Source: JARYLZ01 sp964388275 (lineage in GTDB: Bacteria; Bacteroidota; Ignavibacteria; SZUA-365). Taken from it: 21,631 nt of DNA. Below the pieces are notes generated by a model. That model saw only the letters and a program-made list of their open reading frames with translations, ran no database searches and was not told the DNA's origin. The translations under genes were made by a program, and so were the position numbers. The stretch is from contig CAYLZD010000048.1 of NCBI GenBank assembly GCA_964388275.1, forward strand, positions 1 through 21,631, in the 5' to 3' direction. Positions 7,971 to 14,847 of the stretch are shown here, piece after piece (positions within the stretch are counted from its first letter, which is position 1; the number at the start of each line of letters is the position of its first letter).

Positions 7971-8226
7971 GATGAAAACTCCGATGCCGATGATAGGAGG
8001 TTTGGCGGCCCCGGCGTGTCGGGCGTCGCGTATCGGTCGTGCCGCCTGATCGTCCGCCGCCCGGGCGCGGGGGCGCGGTTCCGCGCGCCACACGACGAAC
8101 ATATGAGATTCCCGCAGAATGACAAGATCCGGAATGGCTGCCGGCTGCCGCCTGACTCGGGTCTTATGACGCTTCCTCGTCGAGGGTTCACTCTACGGCG
8201 CCGTCCCTGCTTCTTCGCGGGTGTTT
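7971..8226. other. Divergent intergenic region, no gene recognised
   Basis: This lies between the starts of the barrel gene (minus) and the NmrA-like gene (plus). Short frames on both strands show no recognisable protein. Its right end adjoins a good promoter for the plus-strand gene. Confidence 0.6.
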
Positions 8227-8255
8227 TTGAAGGAAGAAAACTCCTAACTTATCAT
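8227..8255 (+). promoter_or_regulatory. Sigma70-type promoter of the NmrA-like gene
   Basis: A TTGAAG -35 box (8227-8232), a 17-bp spacer and a TATCAT -10 box (8250-8255) lie about 64 bp upstream of the start codon at 8319. Confidence 0.45.
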
Positions 8256-8318
8256 CTGCCATGTCAGGTTTTCCGGTAAAAAGTCGTCATAGTAAGGTGT
8301 TCATTTTCGGAGGTGTCC

Positions 8319-9179
8319 ATGAAGCGAACAATTCTTGTAACCGGAGCTACCGGAAAAGTCGGCGGCGAGTTGGTGAGACTTCTGCTGCGGAGCGGCGAAT
8401 CCGTGCGGTCGGCGACGCGGACTCCCGCCGCGCTTTCGTCCGGTCCGCGGCCTCTTTCAGAGACGGTGGAATTCGATTTCAGCCGTCAGGAAACATTCGC
8501 GCCCGCGCTCAGGGGGATCGACAGGGTTTTCCTCATCGCGCGGCCGGGCGACAATCATTCCGACGAAGCGGCAATGCCTTTCATCGATACCGCAGCCAAG
8601 GAAGGCGTCCGGCTCATTGTCAACCTCACTGCCATGGGCGTGGAGACGGATGACACGTTCATGTTGAGAGTGTTGGAAAAATATGTAGAGGACTCAGGCA
8701 TTCCCTTTGTGCACCTACGGCCGAATTGGTTCATGCAGAATTTCAATTCCGGTCCGATGGCGGCCGACATAAGGAACACGGGCGCATTGCATCTGCCGGC
8801 CGCGGATGCGAAAATCTCGTTCATCGATGTCAGGGATATCGCCGCAACGGCTATGGCCGCATTGATCGAGCCGCGTCATGCCGGGAATGCATACACGCTT
8901 ACAGGAGGCCGGGCATTAGACCATTCCGAGGCCGTAAGCATACTCTCCGGAGCGGCAGGCAGGACCATCCATTATGCGCCCTTGACCGAAGAAGCGGCCG
9001 CAGCCGCTCTGACCAGGGCGGGTGTCGCGGCGGGCCTGGTCGAACGCTGGACGGGATTCTACCGGAAAGTGCGGCAGGGACTGTGTTCGACGGTCACTCC
9101 TGATGTCGAATCGGTTACCGGCCGCCCTCCGGTGACGTTCGAGGAATATGCTAGGGATTATGCTTCGTCGTGGAAATAG
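8319..9179 (+). CDS. NmrA-like/atypical SDR NAD(P)-binding oxidoreductase
   Basis: A 286-aa cytoplasmic protein with an N-terminal Rossmann dinucleotide site TGATGKVGG (GxxGxxG at G9, G12, G15). The rest follows the NmrA/QOR2 pattern: ..RVFLIARPGDN.., ..LIVNLTAMGVE.., ..FVHLRPNWFMQNF.. and ..ISFIDVRDIAA.. (near 165-175). The family includes redox-sensing regulators and quinone or nitroreductase-like enzymes. The canonical YxxxK catalytic pair of classical SDRs is not evident, so its activity is uncertain. I chose ATG 8319 because GGAGG lies 5 nt upstream; a GTG two codons earlier falls inside that ribosome site. It is a single-gene unit with its own promoter. Confidence 0.88.
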   Translation: MKRTILVTGATGKVGGELVRLLLRSGESVRSATRTPAALSSGPRPLSETVEFDFSRQETFAPALRGIDRVFLIARPGDNHSDEAAMPFIDTAAKEGVRLIVNLTAMGVETDDTFMLRVLEKYVEDSGIPFVHLRPNWFMQNFNSGPMAADIRNTGALHLPAADAKISFIDVRDIAATAMAALIEPRHAGNAYTLTGGRALDHSEAVSILSGAAGRTIHYAPLTEEAAAAALTRAGVAAGLVERWTGFYRKVRQGLCSTVTPDVESVTGRPPVTFEEYARDYASSWK

Positions 9180-9263
9180 CATTAAGAAAGGCCGGCATCG
9201 CTGGGCGATTCGGTGACCTCAGGGAGCCCGGCCGGCGGAAGGGAAGACAGGGCGGAACCGCAT

Positions 9264-9292
9264 TTGGAGAATCATGCATTTGTGCCTATATT
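9264..9292 (+). promoter_or_regulatory. Promoter of the tRNA-Asp gene
   Basis: TTGGAG (9264-9269), a 17-bp spacer and TATATT (9287-9292) place transcription start near 9299, about 20 nt before the mature tRNA. Confidence 0.45.
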
Positions 9293-9298
9293 AAACGC

Positions 9299-9316
9299 CG
9301 CTTGAATAAACAAGCG
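9299..9316 (+). other. Hairpin in the tRNA-Asp leader
   Basis: CGCTTG / CAAGCG arms with a 6-nt loop are followed by TTT and end 3 nt before the tRNA. It could be a precursor leader hairpin removed by RNase P, or the end signal of the upstream gene. The sequence does not decide between these. Confidence 0.4.
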
Positions 9317-9319
9317 TTT

Positions 9320-9393
9320 GGAGCCGTAGTTCAGTTGGTTAGAATGCCTGCCTGTCACGCAGGAGGTCGCGAGTTCGAGTCTCGTCGGCTCCG
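9320..9393 (+). tRNA. tRNA-Asp (anticodon GTC)
   Basis: A complete cloverleaf. The acceptor stem GGAGCCG (9320-9326) pairs with CGGCTCC (9386-9392). The anticodon stem CCTGC/GCAGG encloses the loop CTGTCAC with anticodon GTC at 9354-9356, and the T arm carries GTTCGAGTC. The discriminator base G73 fits aspartate identity. CCA is not encoded; the next bases are CAG. An intrinsic terminator follows 8 nt later. Confidence 0.97.
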
Positions 9394-9400
9394 CAGTAGA

Positions 9401-9424
9401 AAGCCCTCGGCAACGAGGGCTTTT
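9401..9424 (+). terminator. Intrinsic terminator of tRNA-Asp
   Basis: 9-bp arms AAGCCCTCG / CGAGGGCTT close a GCAA tetraloop, with the right arm running into TTTT. Confidence 0.9.
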
Positions 9425-9433
9425 AAGAGATGC

Positions 9434-9611
9434 TGATTCGCGAGAAGGAGATCAAACGTCAGAAGACCCGTTCATATATCGAGCGGTAAATCCGGCAACA
9501 GACCGGTTAGAATGCCTGTCCCGCGAAGCGGGAAGGTCGCGAGTTTCCCGCCTGGCGGGATCGGCTCCGCAGTAGAAAGCCCTCGGCAACGAGGGCTTTT
9601 AAGAGATGTTG
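9434..9611 (+). repeat. Tandem copy 2 of the tRNA-Asp 3' region with altered arms
   Basis: From GGTTAGAATGCCTG (9505) onward this copy follows the tRNA-Asp sequence, but the anticodon arm is replaced by TCCCGC-GAA-GCGGGA and the T arm by TCCCGC-CTG-GCGGGA. The tRNA 3' end, spacer and terminator then recur identically for 48 bp (9561-9608 versus 9385-9432). The terminator offset from copy 1 is 176 bp. A new 5' part (9434-9504) replaces the acceptor and D arm; it includes a CCGG-N7-CCGG hairpin. It is not a functional tRNA. The copy runs into the assembly gap. Confidence 0.85.
9577..9600 (+). terminator. Terminator of tandem copy 2
   Basis: Same 9-bp stem, GCAA loop and T tract as the tRNA-Asp terminator. 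Confidence 0.75.
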
Positions 9612-9711
9612 NNNNNNNNNNNNNNNNNNNNNNNNNNNNNNNNNNNNNNNNNNNNNNNNNNNNNNNNNNNNNNNNNNNNNNNNNNNNNNNNNNNNNNNNN
9701 NNNNNNNNNNN
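9612..9711. other. Assembly gap (100 N)
   Basis: Exactly 100 N, the conventional placeholder for a gap of unknown length. It falls inside the tandem array, so the array probably contains more copies than are shown. Confidence 0.95.
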
Positions 9712-9712
9712 A

Positions 9713-9883
9713 TGATTCGCGAGAAGGAGATCAAACGTCAGAAGACCCGTTCATATATCGAGCGGTTAATCCGGCAACAGACCGGTTAGAATGCCTGTCC
9801 CGCGAAGCGGGAAGGTCGCGAGTTTCCCGCCTGGCGGGATCGGCTCCGCAGCAAAAGCCCTCGTACGACGAGGGCATCCTTTT
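9713..9883 (+). repeat. Tandem copy 3 of the tRNA-Asp 3' region with altered arms
   Basis: It is almost identical to copy 2, including both 15-nt palindromes and the CCGG hairpin, with one base change visible near 9766. It departs after CCGCAG, where the terminator has a different loop and tail. Confidence 0.85.
9857..9883 (+). terminator. Variant terminator closing the array
   Basis: 8-bp arms GCCCTCGT / ACGAGGGC with a 3-nt loop, followed by ATCC and TTTT. Confidence 0.7.
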
Positions 9884-9940
9884 ATCGAGCAACGCAAATG
9901 AGCGACGCCCGGTGCGGCATGATCGCCTCTTCGGATGCGG

Positions 9941-10582
9941 TCATTCCCAATAGACGGCGCCTTTTGCGAAAGTGCCGCCGCGCCATTCCAGCGTGAGACG
10001 GTTGCCCACGGCCGCGCCCGCAAGTTCGCGCTTGGCGCCGAATACGGCGATTATGTTCTTTCCTCTGCGCGGGAGCCGGAACAACACATTGGCGGGAAGG
10101 TCTCTCCGCTCCAGCTCCTTCAGAGACCGGGAAGCGGGTTTCTTCAGAAATGCTCGGTTGAGGTCCGGAAGCACGTCGCCGGTATTCCGCGCAGCGTATG
10201 AACGCCCGTCGCAGATGAAGAAATCGAAACGCTCCACGTAACAGAGCGGTCCGCAGCCCTCCTGATAAACCGCAACGAGCGATTTGCCGTCTCCGAGTTT
10301 CCAATAGCACATTTCGAGGCGGCCCTCGATCGCTCCGCCGAGCCGGAGATAACCGTTCTTAACGTCCAGAATCTCGATCGCGTAGCCGTGATCGGTTTGA
10401 GCTTTCCGTTCCGGGGCTTTGTGAATATCCAGTATGAGTTTCCGCTCCGCCTTGCTCAGGCCGAGCAGGGAAGTATCCGGCACGGAAAGGAAATGGTCTT
10501 CGATGCTCTGAGCGGAAACGCCAGGGGCTGTGGTGATAAACGTCAGCAGCGCTGCAAGCGCCGCCGCGGCGATGCGATTCAT
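9941..10582 (-). CDS. Exported hypothetical protein
   Basis: A 213-aa protein with a signal peptide (MNRIAAAALAALLTFITTAPGVSA, cleavage near residue 24). The mature part has no recognised domain. It contains a cluster of three cysteines in CGPLCY...FFIC near the middle, which may form disulfides outside the cytoplasm, and a basic stretch LFRLPRRGKN toward the C-terminus. ATG 10582 is preferred because the signal peptide begins there; ATG 10600 in the same frame is an alternative. It follows the methyltransferase gene at 10625-11392 by 42 bp on the same strand and is probably in its operon. Function unknown. Confidence 0.68.
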   Translation of the reverse strand: MNRIAAAALAALLTFITTAPGVSAQSIEDHFLSVPDTSLLGLSKAERKLILDIHKAPERKAQTDHGYAIEILDVKNGYLRLGGAIEGRLEMCYWKLGDGKSLVAVYQEGCGPLCYVERFDFFICDGRSYAARNTGDVLPDLNRAFLKKPASRSLKELERRDLPANVLFRLPRRGKNIIAVFGAKRELAGAAVGNRLTLEWRGGTFAKGAVYWE

Positions 10583-10624
10583 GCGTAACTCGACTGTCAT
10601 CGGCTGTTATTGATTAGTTCCGGA

Positions 10625-11392
10625 TCATGTTTGTGCGGCGGCCGCCCTCTGAAGCACCCAGATCATCACCGGACTCCGCTCCGCATCGAACGGCGAGCGG
10701 TCGTAGTTTCCGTAGAGGTTCAATACATGGAAGCCCGCATCCATAGCCATCGCTTCGAAATGATCTCTTTCTATGAATTCGAACTCCATCGGCAGTGCGC
10801 GTTTTGCGAGCTGCCGGCCGCCTGTGTCGAAAAACTCGAAAAACTGCAGCCGTTTTACAAGAGGGCGGCCGTCCTGCTCGAAGCCCGAGACGACAAGGTT
10901 TCCTTCCGGAGTCGGAAACCGCCCGACGAGGCGCAATGTTCCATCCACCTGTGCTCGGCGCACGGCGGGATTGTGCATCGTGCAGATGAAGCGGCCGCCG
11001 GAGACCAAGCAATTCATCACAGCCGCAAGCGCCTGGCGTTGTCGGGATTCGCCCGTGATTTCCATGAACGACTGGAAAGGCAGCAGCGCGAGCTGGAAGC
11101 GCGCTGCAAGCTCGAGCCGGCAGATATCCGCGCAGTGTACCTCTGCTTCGAGACCGCGCTCCTTCAATTTCCGGGACAGGACATCGAGCATGCCTCGAGA
11201 CCGATCGACGCAGGTCAGTTGCACACCAGCCTGTATCAACGCGAGAGAGAGCCGCCCCGTGCCCGAGGTCAATTCCAGCACCGGACCCGTGACGCCCGCC
11301 GTTTCCCGCAGGAAAAACGGGTAATCGTAATCAGTCGCGGCATACAGGTCGTAGATTTCCGCTATGCTGTCGTAATCGATCTGGAGGCTCAT
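10625..11392 (-). CDS. Class I SAM-dependent methyltransferase
   Basis: A 255-aa protein that begins IDYDSIAEIYDLYA, a common N-terminal helix in this family. The SAM site is VLELTSGTGRLSL (38-50), with Ser replacing Cys or Ala in the usual GxGxG context. An acidic end of beta2 (LTCVDRS) and motif II (..FQLALLPFQSFMEI..) follow. The C-terminal half with FEFFDTGGRQLAKRALPMEFEF resembles small-molecule methyltransferases. The substrate is unknown. ATG 11392 gives the family start; ATG 11422 in frame is the alternative, and neither has a convincing ribosome site. Upstream lies the 1.1-kb repeat region, so its promoter may sit among IS21 remnants. Confidence 0.86.
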   Translation of the reverse strand: MSLQIDYDSIAEIYDLYAATDYDYPFFLRETAGVTGPVLELTSGTGRLSLALIQAGVQLTCVDRSRGMLDVLSRKLKERGLEAEVHCADICRLELAARFQLALLPFQSFMEITGESRQRQALAAVMNCLVSGGRFICTMHNPAVRRAQVDGTLRLVGRFPTPEGNLVVSGFEQDGRPLVKRLQFFEFFDTGGRQLAKRALPMEFEFIERDHFEAMAMDAGFHVLNLYGNYDRSPFDAERSPVMIWVLQRAAAAQT

Positions 11393-11446
11393 GCGTGAGT
11401 GTGAGGGGAGTGCGTATTCCAATAAATCCGATCATTGATTCCGAGT

Positions 11447-11511
11447 TAATCCGACCAGGAGATCGGAGCGGAGCGACGATGGTGTCGACAACTTATCATG
11501 TGGTCGGATTA
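11447..11511. repeat. 11-bp inverted repeat, probable IS end remnant
   Basis: TAATCCGACCA (11447-11457) recurs as its exact complement TGGTCGGATTA (11501-11511). The right copy overlaps the stop of the istB relic, as expected for the terminal or subterminal repeat of an IS21-type element. Confidence 0.5.
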
Positions 11512-11676
11512 CTTCAAATCCGGAGTGCTTGCCTTACGTATTCTCATCGAGTCTCCTTTAAGGGTAATCTTTTATGCGTTGTGCAGCAGCCGATCCATGA
11601 TGGCATCGGCAAGCGTGGCTTCTCCCAACCATTCGTGCAAGTGATCGATCGGAAGCCAACCGGTGATGAGCGTCGT
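11509..11676 (-). pseudogene. istB: 3' remnant of IS21-family istB (helper ATPase)
   Basis: The minus-strand translation gives LITGWLPIDHLHEWLGEAT then LADAIMDRLLHNA, a stop codon, and KITLKGDSMRIRK before a second stop. This is the conserved C-terminus of IstB, the AAA+ ATPase that assists IS21 transposition, with a TAA in place of the His or Tyr after HNA. About 54 codons remain of roughly 250. Homology ends abruptly near 11676 where the minisatellite begins, and no istA is present. The element is dead, and its 5' part was lost or replaced by repeats. Confidence 0.82.
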
Positions 11677-11694
11677 TTATCTTCAGTGCCCGTC

Positions 11695-12018
11695 AGCGCG
11701 CATAAAGCGCCGGGAATCCTGCGCGAGTGCCTGTGCAGGTCCTCAGGAGGACTCTTACGAGAATGCGCGAGTGCCTGTTCCTGCGTGCTCCGAGTGTTCG
11801 CTAGCGCGCACAAAGCGCCGGGAAGTATGCGCGAGTGGCCGTGCAGGTCCTCACGAGGACTCTCACAAGAATGCGCGAGTACCTGTTCCTGTGTGCTCCG
11901 AGTGTTCGCCAGCGCGCACAAAGTGTCGGCAAGTTTGCGCGAGTGGCCGTGCGAGTCCTCACGAGGACACTTACAAGAATGCGCGAGTGCCTGCGCAAGC
12001 CGCCGCGAGGACGCGCGC
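11695..12018. repeat. 108-bp minisatellite, three copies
   Basis: Direct copies begin at 11695, 11803 and 11911, exactly 108 bp apart, each starting AGCGCGCAYAAAG. The third degenerates after about 11990. Each unit contains the dyad GTCCTC-N2-GAGGAC, or a close variant, and two GCGCGAGT strings. The period is 36 codons, so frames on both strands stay open through the array; no ribosome site or known domain supports translation. Confidence 0.88.
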
Positions 12019-12100
12019 AAGCGAGCAAAAGCTGCTTGTCAATATGGATCAAGTGCTGTACGAGCATGAAAAAGTGTGTGCGAGTCTGCTTCCTGTGTTC

Positions 12101-12160
12101 GTCAGCGCTCATTGAGTACCGGGAAGTCTGCGCGAGTGGCCGTGCAGGTCGTAACGAGGA
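12101..12160. repeat. Isolated degenerate copy of the 108-bp unit
   Basis: The first half of the unit (GTCAGCGCTCAT..., CGGGAAGTCTGCGCGAGTGG) recurs after a divergent spacer. A shorter fragment, CGCGAGTGGCCGTGCAGGTC, appears again at about 12371. Confidence 0.65.
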
Positions 12161-12235
12161 TGACTGCAAATTGTCACGAGTGCCGGTGCATGGAGTCACG
12201 AAGGACGCCGCAGGTAGCGGAAAAACAGTACGCGT

Positions 12236-12367
12236 AGTCACGAGGACTTGTACAAGTAGTCACGAGGACTTGTACAAGTAGTCACGAGGACTTGTACAAG
12301 TGGTCACGAGGACTTGTGCGAGTCGTCACGAGGACTTGTACAAGTAGTCACGAGGACGGCTGCGAGT
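12236..12367. repeat. Six 22-bp tandem repeats with a 12-bp palindrome
   Basis: Units start at 12236, 12258, 12280, 12302, 12324 and 12346 with no spacers. Units 1, 2, 3 and 5 end in the perfect palindrome ACTTGTACAAGT; units 4 and 6 vary there. The other half of each unit is AGTCACGAGG or a one- to two-base variant. The 22-bp spacing is about two helical turns, so the dyads face one side of the DNA. The period is not a multiple of three. I see no gene between here and 12543. Confidence 0.92.
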
Positions 12368-12542
12368 TCGCGCGAGTGGCCGTGCAGGTCTGCGCGATGA
12401 CGCTTGCCTGTTTACATTCAGTGCCGCGCGACTCTGCTTCAAGCGCCCCCGTATCGGGTCATAATATCCGGTTATGTGCGCGCTAACGGCTGCTGCAAGT
12501 GTCGCACAAAAATCGGAGCGCGGACCTGTGCCGGAAACAGCT

Positions 12543-12767
12543 TCAGGATATCCCGCTGATCGCGCCTTCTGCGCACGCTTCCACGCAGGATAAACACCCG
12601 GTGCAATTTTCAGGTTCAGCGGCTTTAATATGACGGTGATTGATAAGGAATTTAATTCCTACCAGCTTCAAGACATGGTTTGAACATGCTTCGATGCACT
12701 CGCCGCAGGCTGTGCATCGGTTGGTATCAATGTCCAGGTATTCAGTGATAATATGGCGTCTTGACAT
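12543..12767 (-). CDS. Small 2[4Fe-4S] ferredoxin
   Basis: A 74-aa electron-transfer protein with two CxxCxxCxxxC clusters, C-TA-C-GE-C-IEA-C (residues about 18-28) and C-TG-C-LS-C-VEA-C near the C-terminus. The residue after the fourth Cys is Ser in the first motif and Ala in the second, where Pro is usual. Each motif should ligate one low-potential [4Fe-4S] cluster. ATG 12767 gives a compact ferredoxin; in-frame ATGs upstream (for example 12809) lack homology and none has a clear ribosome site. It lies 73 bp after the truncated trmO on the same strand. The redox partner is not evident. Confidence 0.82.
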   Translation of the reverse strand: MSRRHIITEYLDIDTNRCTACGECIEACSNHVLKLVGIKFLINHRHIKAAEPENCTGCLSCVEACAEGAISGIS

Positions 12768-12840
12768 TTGATGAATATTAAATCGGAGTTCCGGAATGAA
12801 TGTGAGCATTCTGAGATGAATATCCCGGAAAATATTTCCA

Positions 12841-13209
12841 TTATATATCCTGTTCTCGTTCGCATTTGAATCTCTCATCGGCTTTTTTGCCGGACACGGC
12901 CTCCCGGGCGCGTTCCAGCCAGCCCGTCCGTACATCAACCTGATGGTCGAATTCCGGCACATACGGCTTGATATCGAGAAGGGGGGTGCCATCCAGCATG
13001 TCCACGTTCTGAACCTGCAGAATGCCGTTGTCTATCTTGACCAGTCGGACTATGGAAAGCCCGATAGAGTTCGGGCGTTTGGGCGCGCGCGTGGAGAACA
13101 GGCCGCGCGGCTCCGAATCCAGGAAAGGCACGACGAGCAGGTGGAAGCCACGGCTCAGGTGAAAATTGTAGAGCAGTATGATGTGTGAGAACCCGTCGAG
13201 ATCTTTCAA
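12841..13209 (-). pseudogene. trmO: N-terminally truncated TrmO (TsaA/YaeB) tRNA m6t6A methyltransferase
   Basis: TrmO N-methylates t6A at position 37 of some tRNAs. About 122 residues remain, with the family core LKDLDGFSHIILLYNFHL, LFSTRAPKRPNSIGLSIVRL (Ser for the usual Pro) and DGTPLLDIKPYVPEFD, and a normal C-terminus ending soon after KKADERFK. Short TrmO proteins have about 45-50 residues before LKDLDG; here that part is absent. The frame continues upstream only into unrelated sequence at the end of the membrane-protein gene (13226). The only possible start near the break is TTG 13209, without a ribosome site. The likeliest reading is a 5' deletion that joined trmO to its upstream neighbour. 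A short functional form cannot be excluded. Confidence 0.78.
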
Positions 13210-13225
13210 TGCCCGCGGTATTTGA

Positions 13226-13906
13226 CTAAGCGGGCACAGCCGGGCTGCTTCCCAAGTCTTTGAGCTTTCTTTTGAACAGTACGGCGAGGGAAATAGTCGA
13301 GCCGGGCAGTGTGACCGCCCAAAGCGAAGCGCCCCAGATCAGCGGGTGGTAGAGGGTCTGCAGGGCGATGAAGGGGACGAGAAGGCCGTTGGCGAGCAGG
13401 AAACGGCGGACCAACTTCTCTACGCCGGGACCGGTGAATGCGAATGCTGCAAAAAGCGTCGAAAGACTCATGAAACTGTAACCGAGAAGGTCGACTGAGT
13501 AGATGAACGAGTTGAAGACGTGGAAGAGGAACGGCCGCACATGCTCGGGCACATCTCCTCTATACAGGGCGGGGGCGACGAGAGTGAGCTGCACGAAGTA
13601 GTTCATGCAGATCAGGGCGCCGTACATGATCGCGAATGTGAGACCGGTTTGACTCCAGATCTTACTCTCGGCCGGAGTGTGGCGGTGAACGCTGCCCATC
13701 AGGATCACGAAAGAGATTCCGAGAAACAGTGACGGGACGAGCAGGACGAGCAGCCCGTACCATGTGCTGTCGTTTTCCGGACCGCCTCCCGATCCCATCA
13801 GACCTATCCACTCGCCGATCTGCCCGATATCGTAGGCAATGCTGAAGATGGACGCGAGCACCGCCGACCACAGACCCATCCTCCAAACAGCCGATTTTCC
13901 TTCCAT
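13226..13906 (-). CDS. Integral membrane protein, unknown function
   Basis: A 226-aa protein with about six hydrophobic segments: near 10-25, 50-72, 85-105, 130-155, 160-185 and 190-210. A loop GSGGGPENDSTWYG precedes the second. I recognise no family and no catalytic motif. ATG 13906 is chosen because AAGGAG lies 7 nt upstream; five codons earlier another ATG (13921) lacks this. It follows the esterase gene by 11 bp, so the two are almost certainly co-transcribed. Its stop is 16 bp from the truncated trmO, at the point where that gene lost its start. Confidence 0.75.
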   Translation of the reverse strand: MEGKSAVWRMGLWSAVLASIFSIAYDIGQIGEWIGLMGSGGGPENDSTWYGLLVLLVPSLFLGISFVILMGSVHRHTPAESKIWSQTGLTFAIMYGALICMNYFVQLTLVAPALYRGDVPEHVRPFLFHVFNSFIYSVDLLGYSFMSLSTLFAAFAFTGPGVEKLVRRFLLANGLLVPFIALQTLYHPLIWGASLWAVTLPGSTISLAVLFKRKLKDLGSSPAVPA

Positions 13907-13917
13907 GGTGTTCTCCT

Positions 13918-14847
13918 TCAAGACTGACTTTGTTGAATGTGATATTTGACAAATTCACATATCTCCGTCATCGCTCGTTTCGCTTCGGGAAACAGCGGTG
14001 AAAACAACGGAAATGCGTGAACCATACGAGGCCATTTGCTCAACTGTACATCCACTCCCTGTTGTTTGGCCTTGCTTGCCACATTCTCGCAATCGTCCAA
14101 ATGAATTTCATGAGTTCCGACACAGATGAGGAGCGGGGGAAGACCTTCATAATCTCCGAATTGAGGCGACAGGAGCGGCAGAGTCGCATCGTTAGCACCG
14201 ATGTAGAGTTTTGTCCATACGTCCCAGGAGCCGATAGGGGCTATATCATTCCCGGCATTATATGTGAAGGAATCCGCCGAACATCTCAGGTCCGTTACCG
14301 GCGAAATAGAAAATGCGGCTTTCGGCAAGCTGATCCCTTGTTCCTTCAACGCCAGAAGCAGCGAGAGAGTCAATGTCCCTCCGGCCGATTCGCCGCCGAC
14401 GATAATGTCGCCGGATTTGTATCCATCATCGAGCAGCCGTTTATACACCGTGACGCAATCATCGAGCGCGGCGGGGAAAGGATGTTCAGGGGCCAAGCTG
14501 TAATCGAAGACCAATGAATTCAATCGACATCCCGCGGCGAATTTCGCGACATGCATACGGTGAGTTTTACATGAACCCGATATGAAACCGCCGCCGTGAA
14601 TGTATAAGAGCGCCTTGCCTTCAAAAGGCTTCTCCGGAATGATCCATTCCGCTTCGATGGCATTTATGGTTTGTTTCTTCGTTGTTACGTTCGGGGGCAG
14701 TTTCATCCTCGCTGTAGCCCTGTCGACACTTGCCCTGAATTCGGCGACGGAAAAACCGGCGTCTACAACCTCGGGTTTCAGCTTCAACTTAAGCAGGTGT
14801 CTGTTTCTTATCAGCCGGATGAAGATTTTGCTTCGAATGCTTTGCAT
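13918..14847 (-). CDS. Alpha/beta hydrolase, HSL-type esterase/lipase
   Basis: A 309-aa serine hydrolase of the hormone-sensitive-lipase family. The oxyanion-hole motif HGGGF (84-88) and nucleophile elbow GESAGG (Ser154) are intact, and His277 in MVHAFP completes the triad. The acid is probably Glu247 in GTHEIHLDD, where family members usually carry Asp or Glu. No signal peptide is present, so it is probably cytoplasmic and acts on short-chain esters. The start ATG at 14847 has GAGGAAAG about 5 nt upstream. It is the first gene of a transcription unit with the membrane-protein gene 11 bp downstream. Confidence 0.9.
   Translation of the reverse strand: MQSIRSKIFIRLIRNRHLLKLKLKPEVVDAGFSVAEFRASVDRATARMKLPPNVTTKKQTINAIEAEWIIPEKPFEGKALLYIHGGGFISGSCKTHRMHVAKFAAGCRLNSLVFDYSLAPEHPFPAALDDCVTVYKRLLDDGYKSGDIIVGGESAGGTLTLSLLLALKEQGISLPKAAFSISPVTDLRCSADSFTYNAGNDIAPIGSWDVWTKLYIGANDATLPLLSPQFGDYEGLPPLLICVGTHEIHLDDCENVASKAKQQGVDVQLSKWPRMVHAFPLFSPLFPEAKRAMTEICEFVKYHIQQSQS

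Noticed and set aside
8916..9182. Minus-strand frame opposite the NmrA-like gene
   Set aside because: Antisense shadow of a well-supported gene with no start signal or homology.
9385..9608. attL/attR pair of an integrative element at tRNA-Asp
   Set aside because: The 48-bp direct repeat lies within a simple tandem of about 176 bp with no integrase or cargo visible; tandem duplication explains it. The assembly gap keeps a small doubt.
9434..9883. Two further functional tRNA genes
   Set aside because: The anticodon and T arms are replaced, no anticodon can be placed, and the acceptor stem does not pair fully.
9507..9953. Open frames running through the N gap
   Set aside because: Translation of N is meaningless and the flanks are tRNA-derived repeats.
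11544..12241. Protein with 36-aa repeats
   Set aside because: Frames are open on both strands only because 108 is a multiple of three; no ribosome site, no domain, and Cys/Arg/Ser-rich nonsense composition.
12236..12367. CRISPR array
   Set aside because: Repeats abut directly with no unique spacers, and no cas genes are present.
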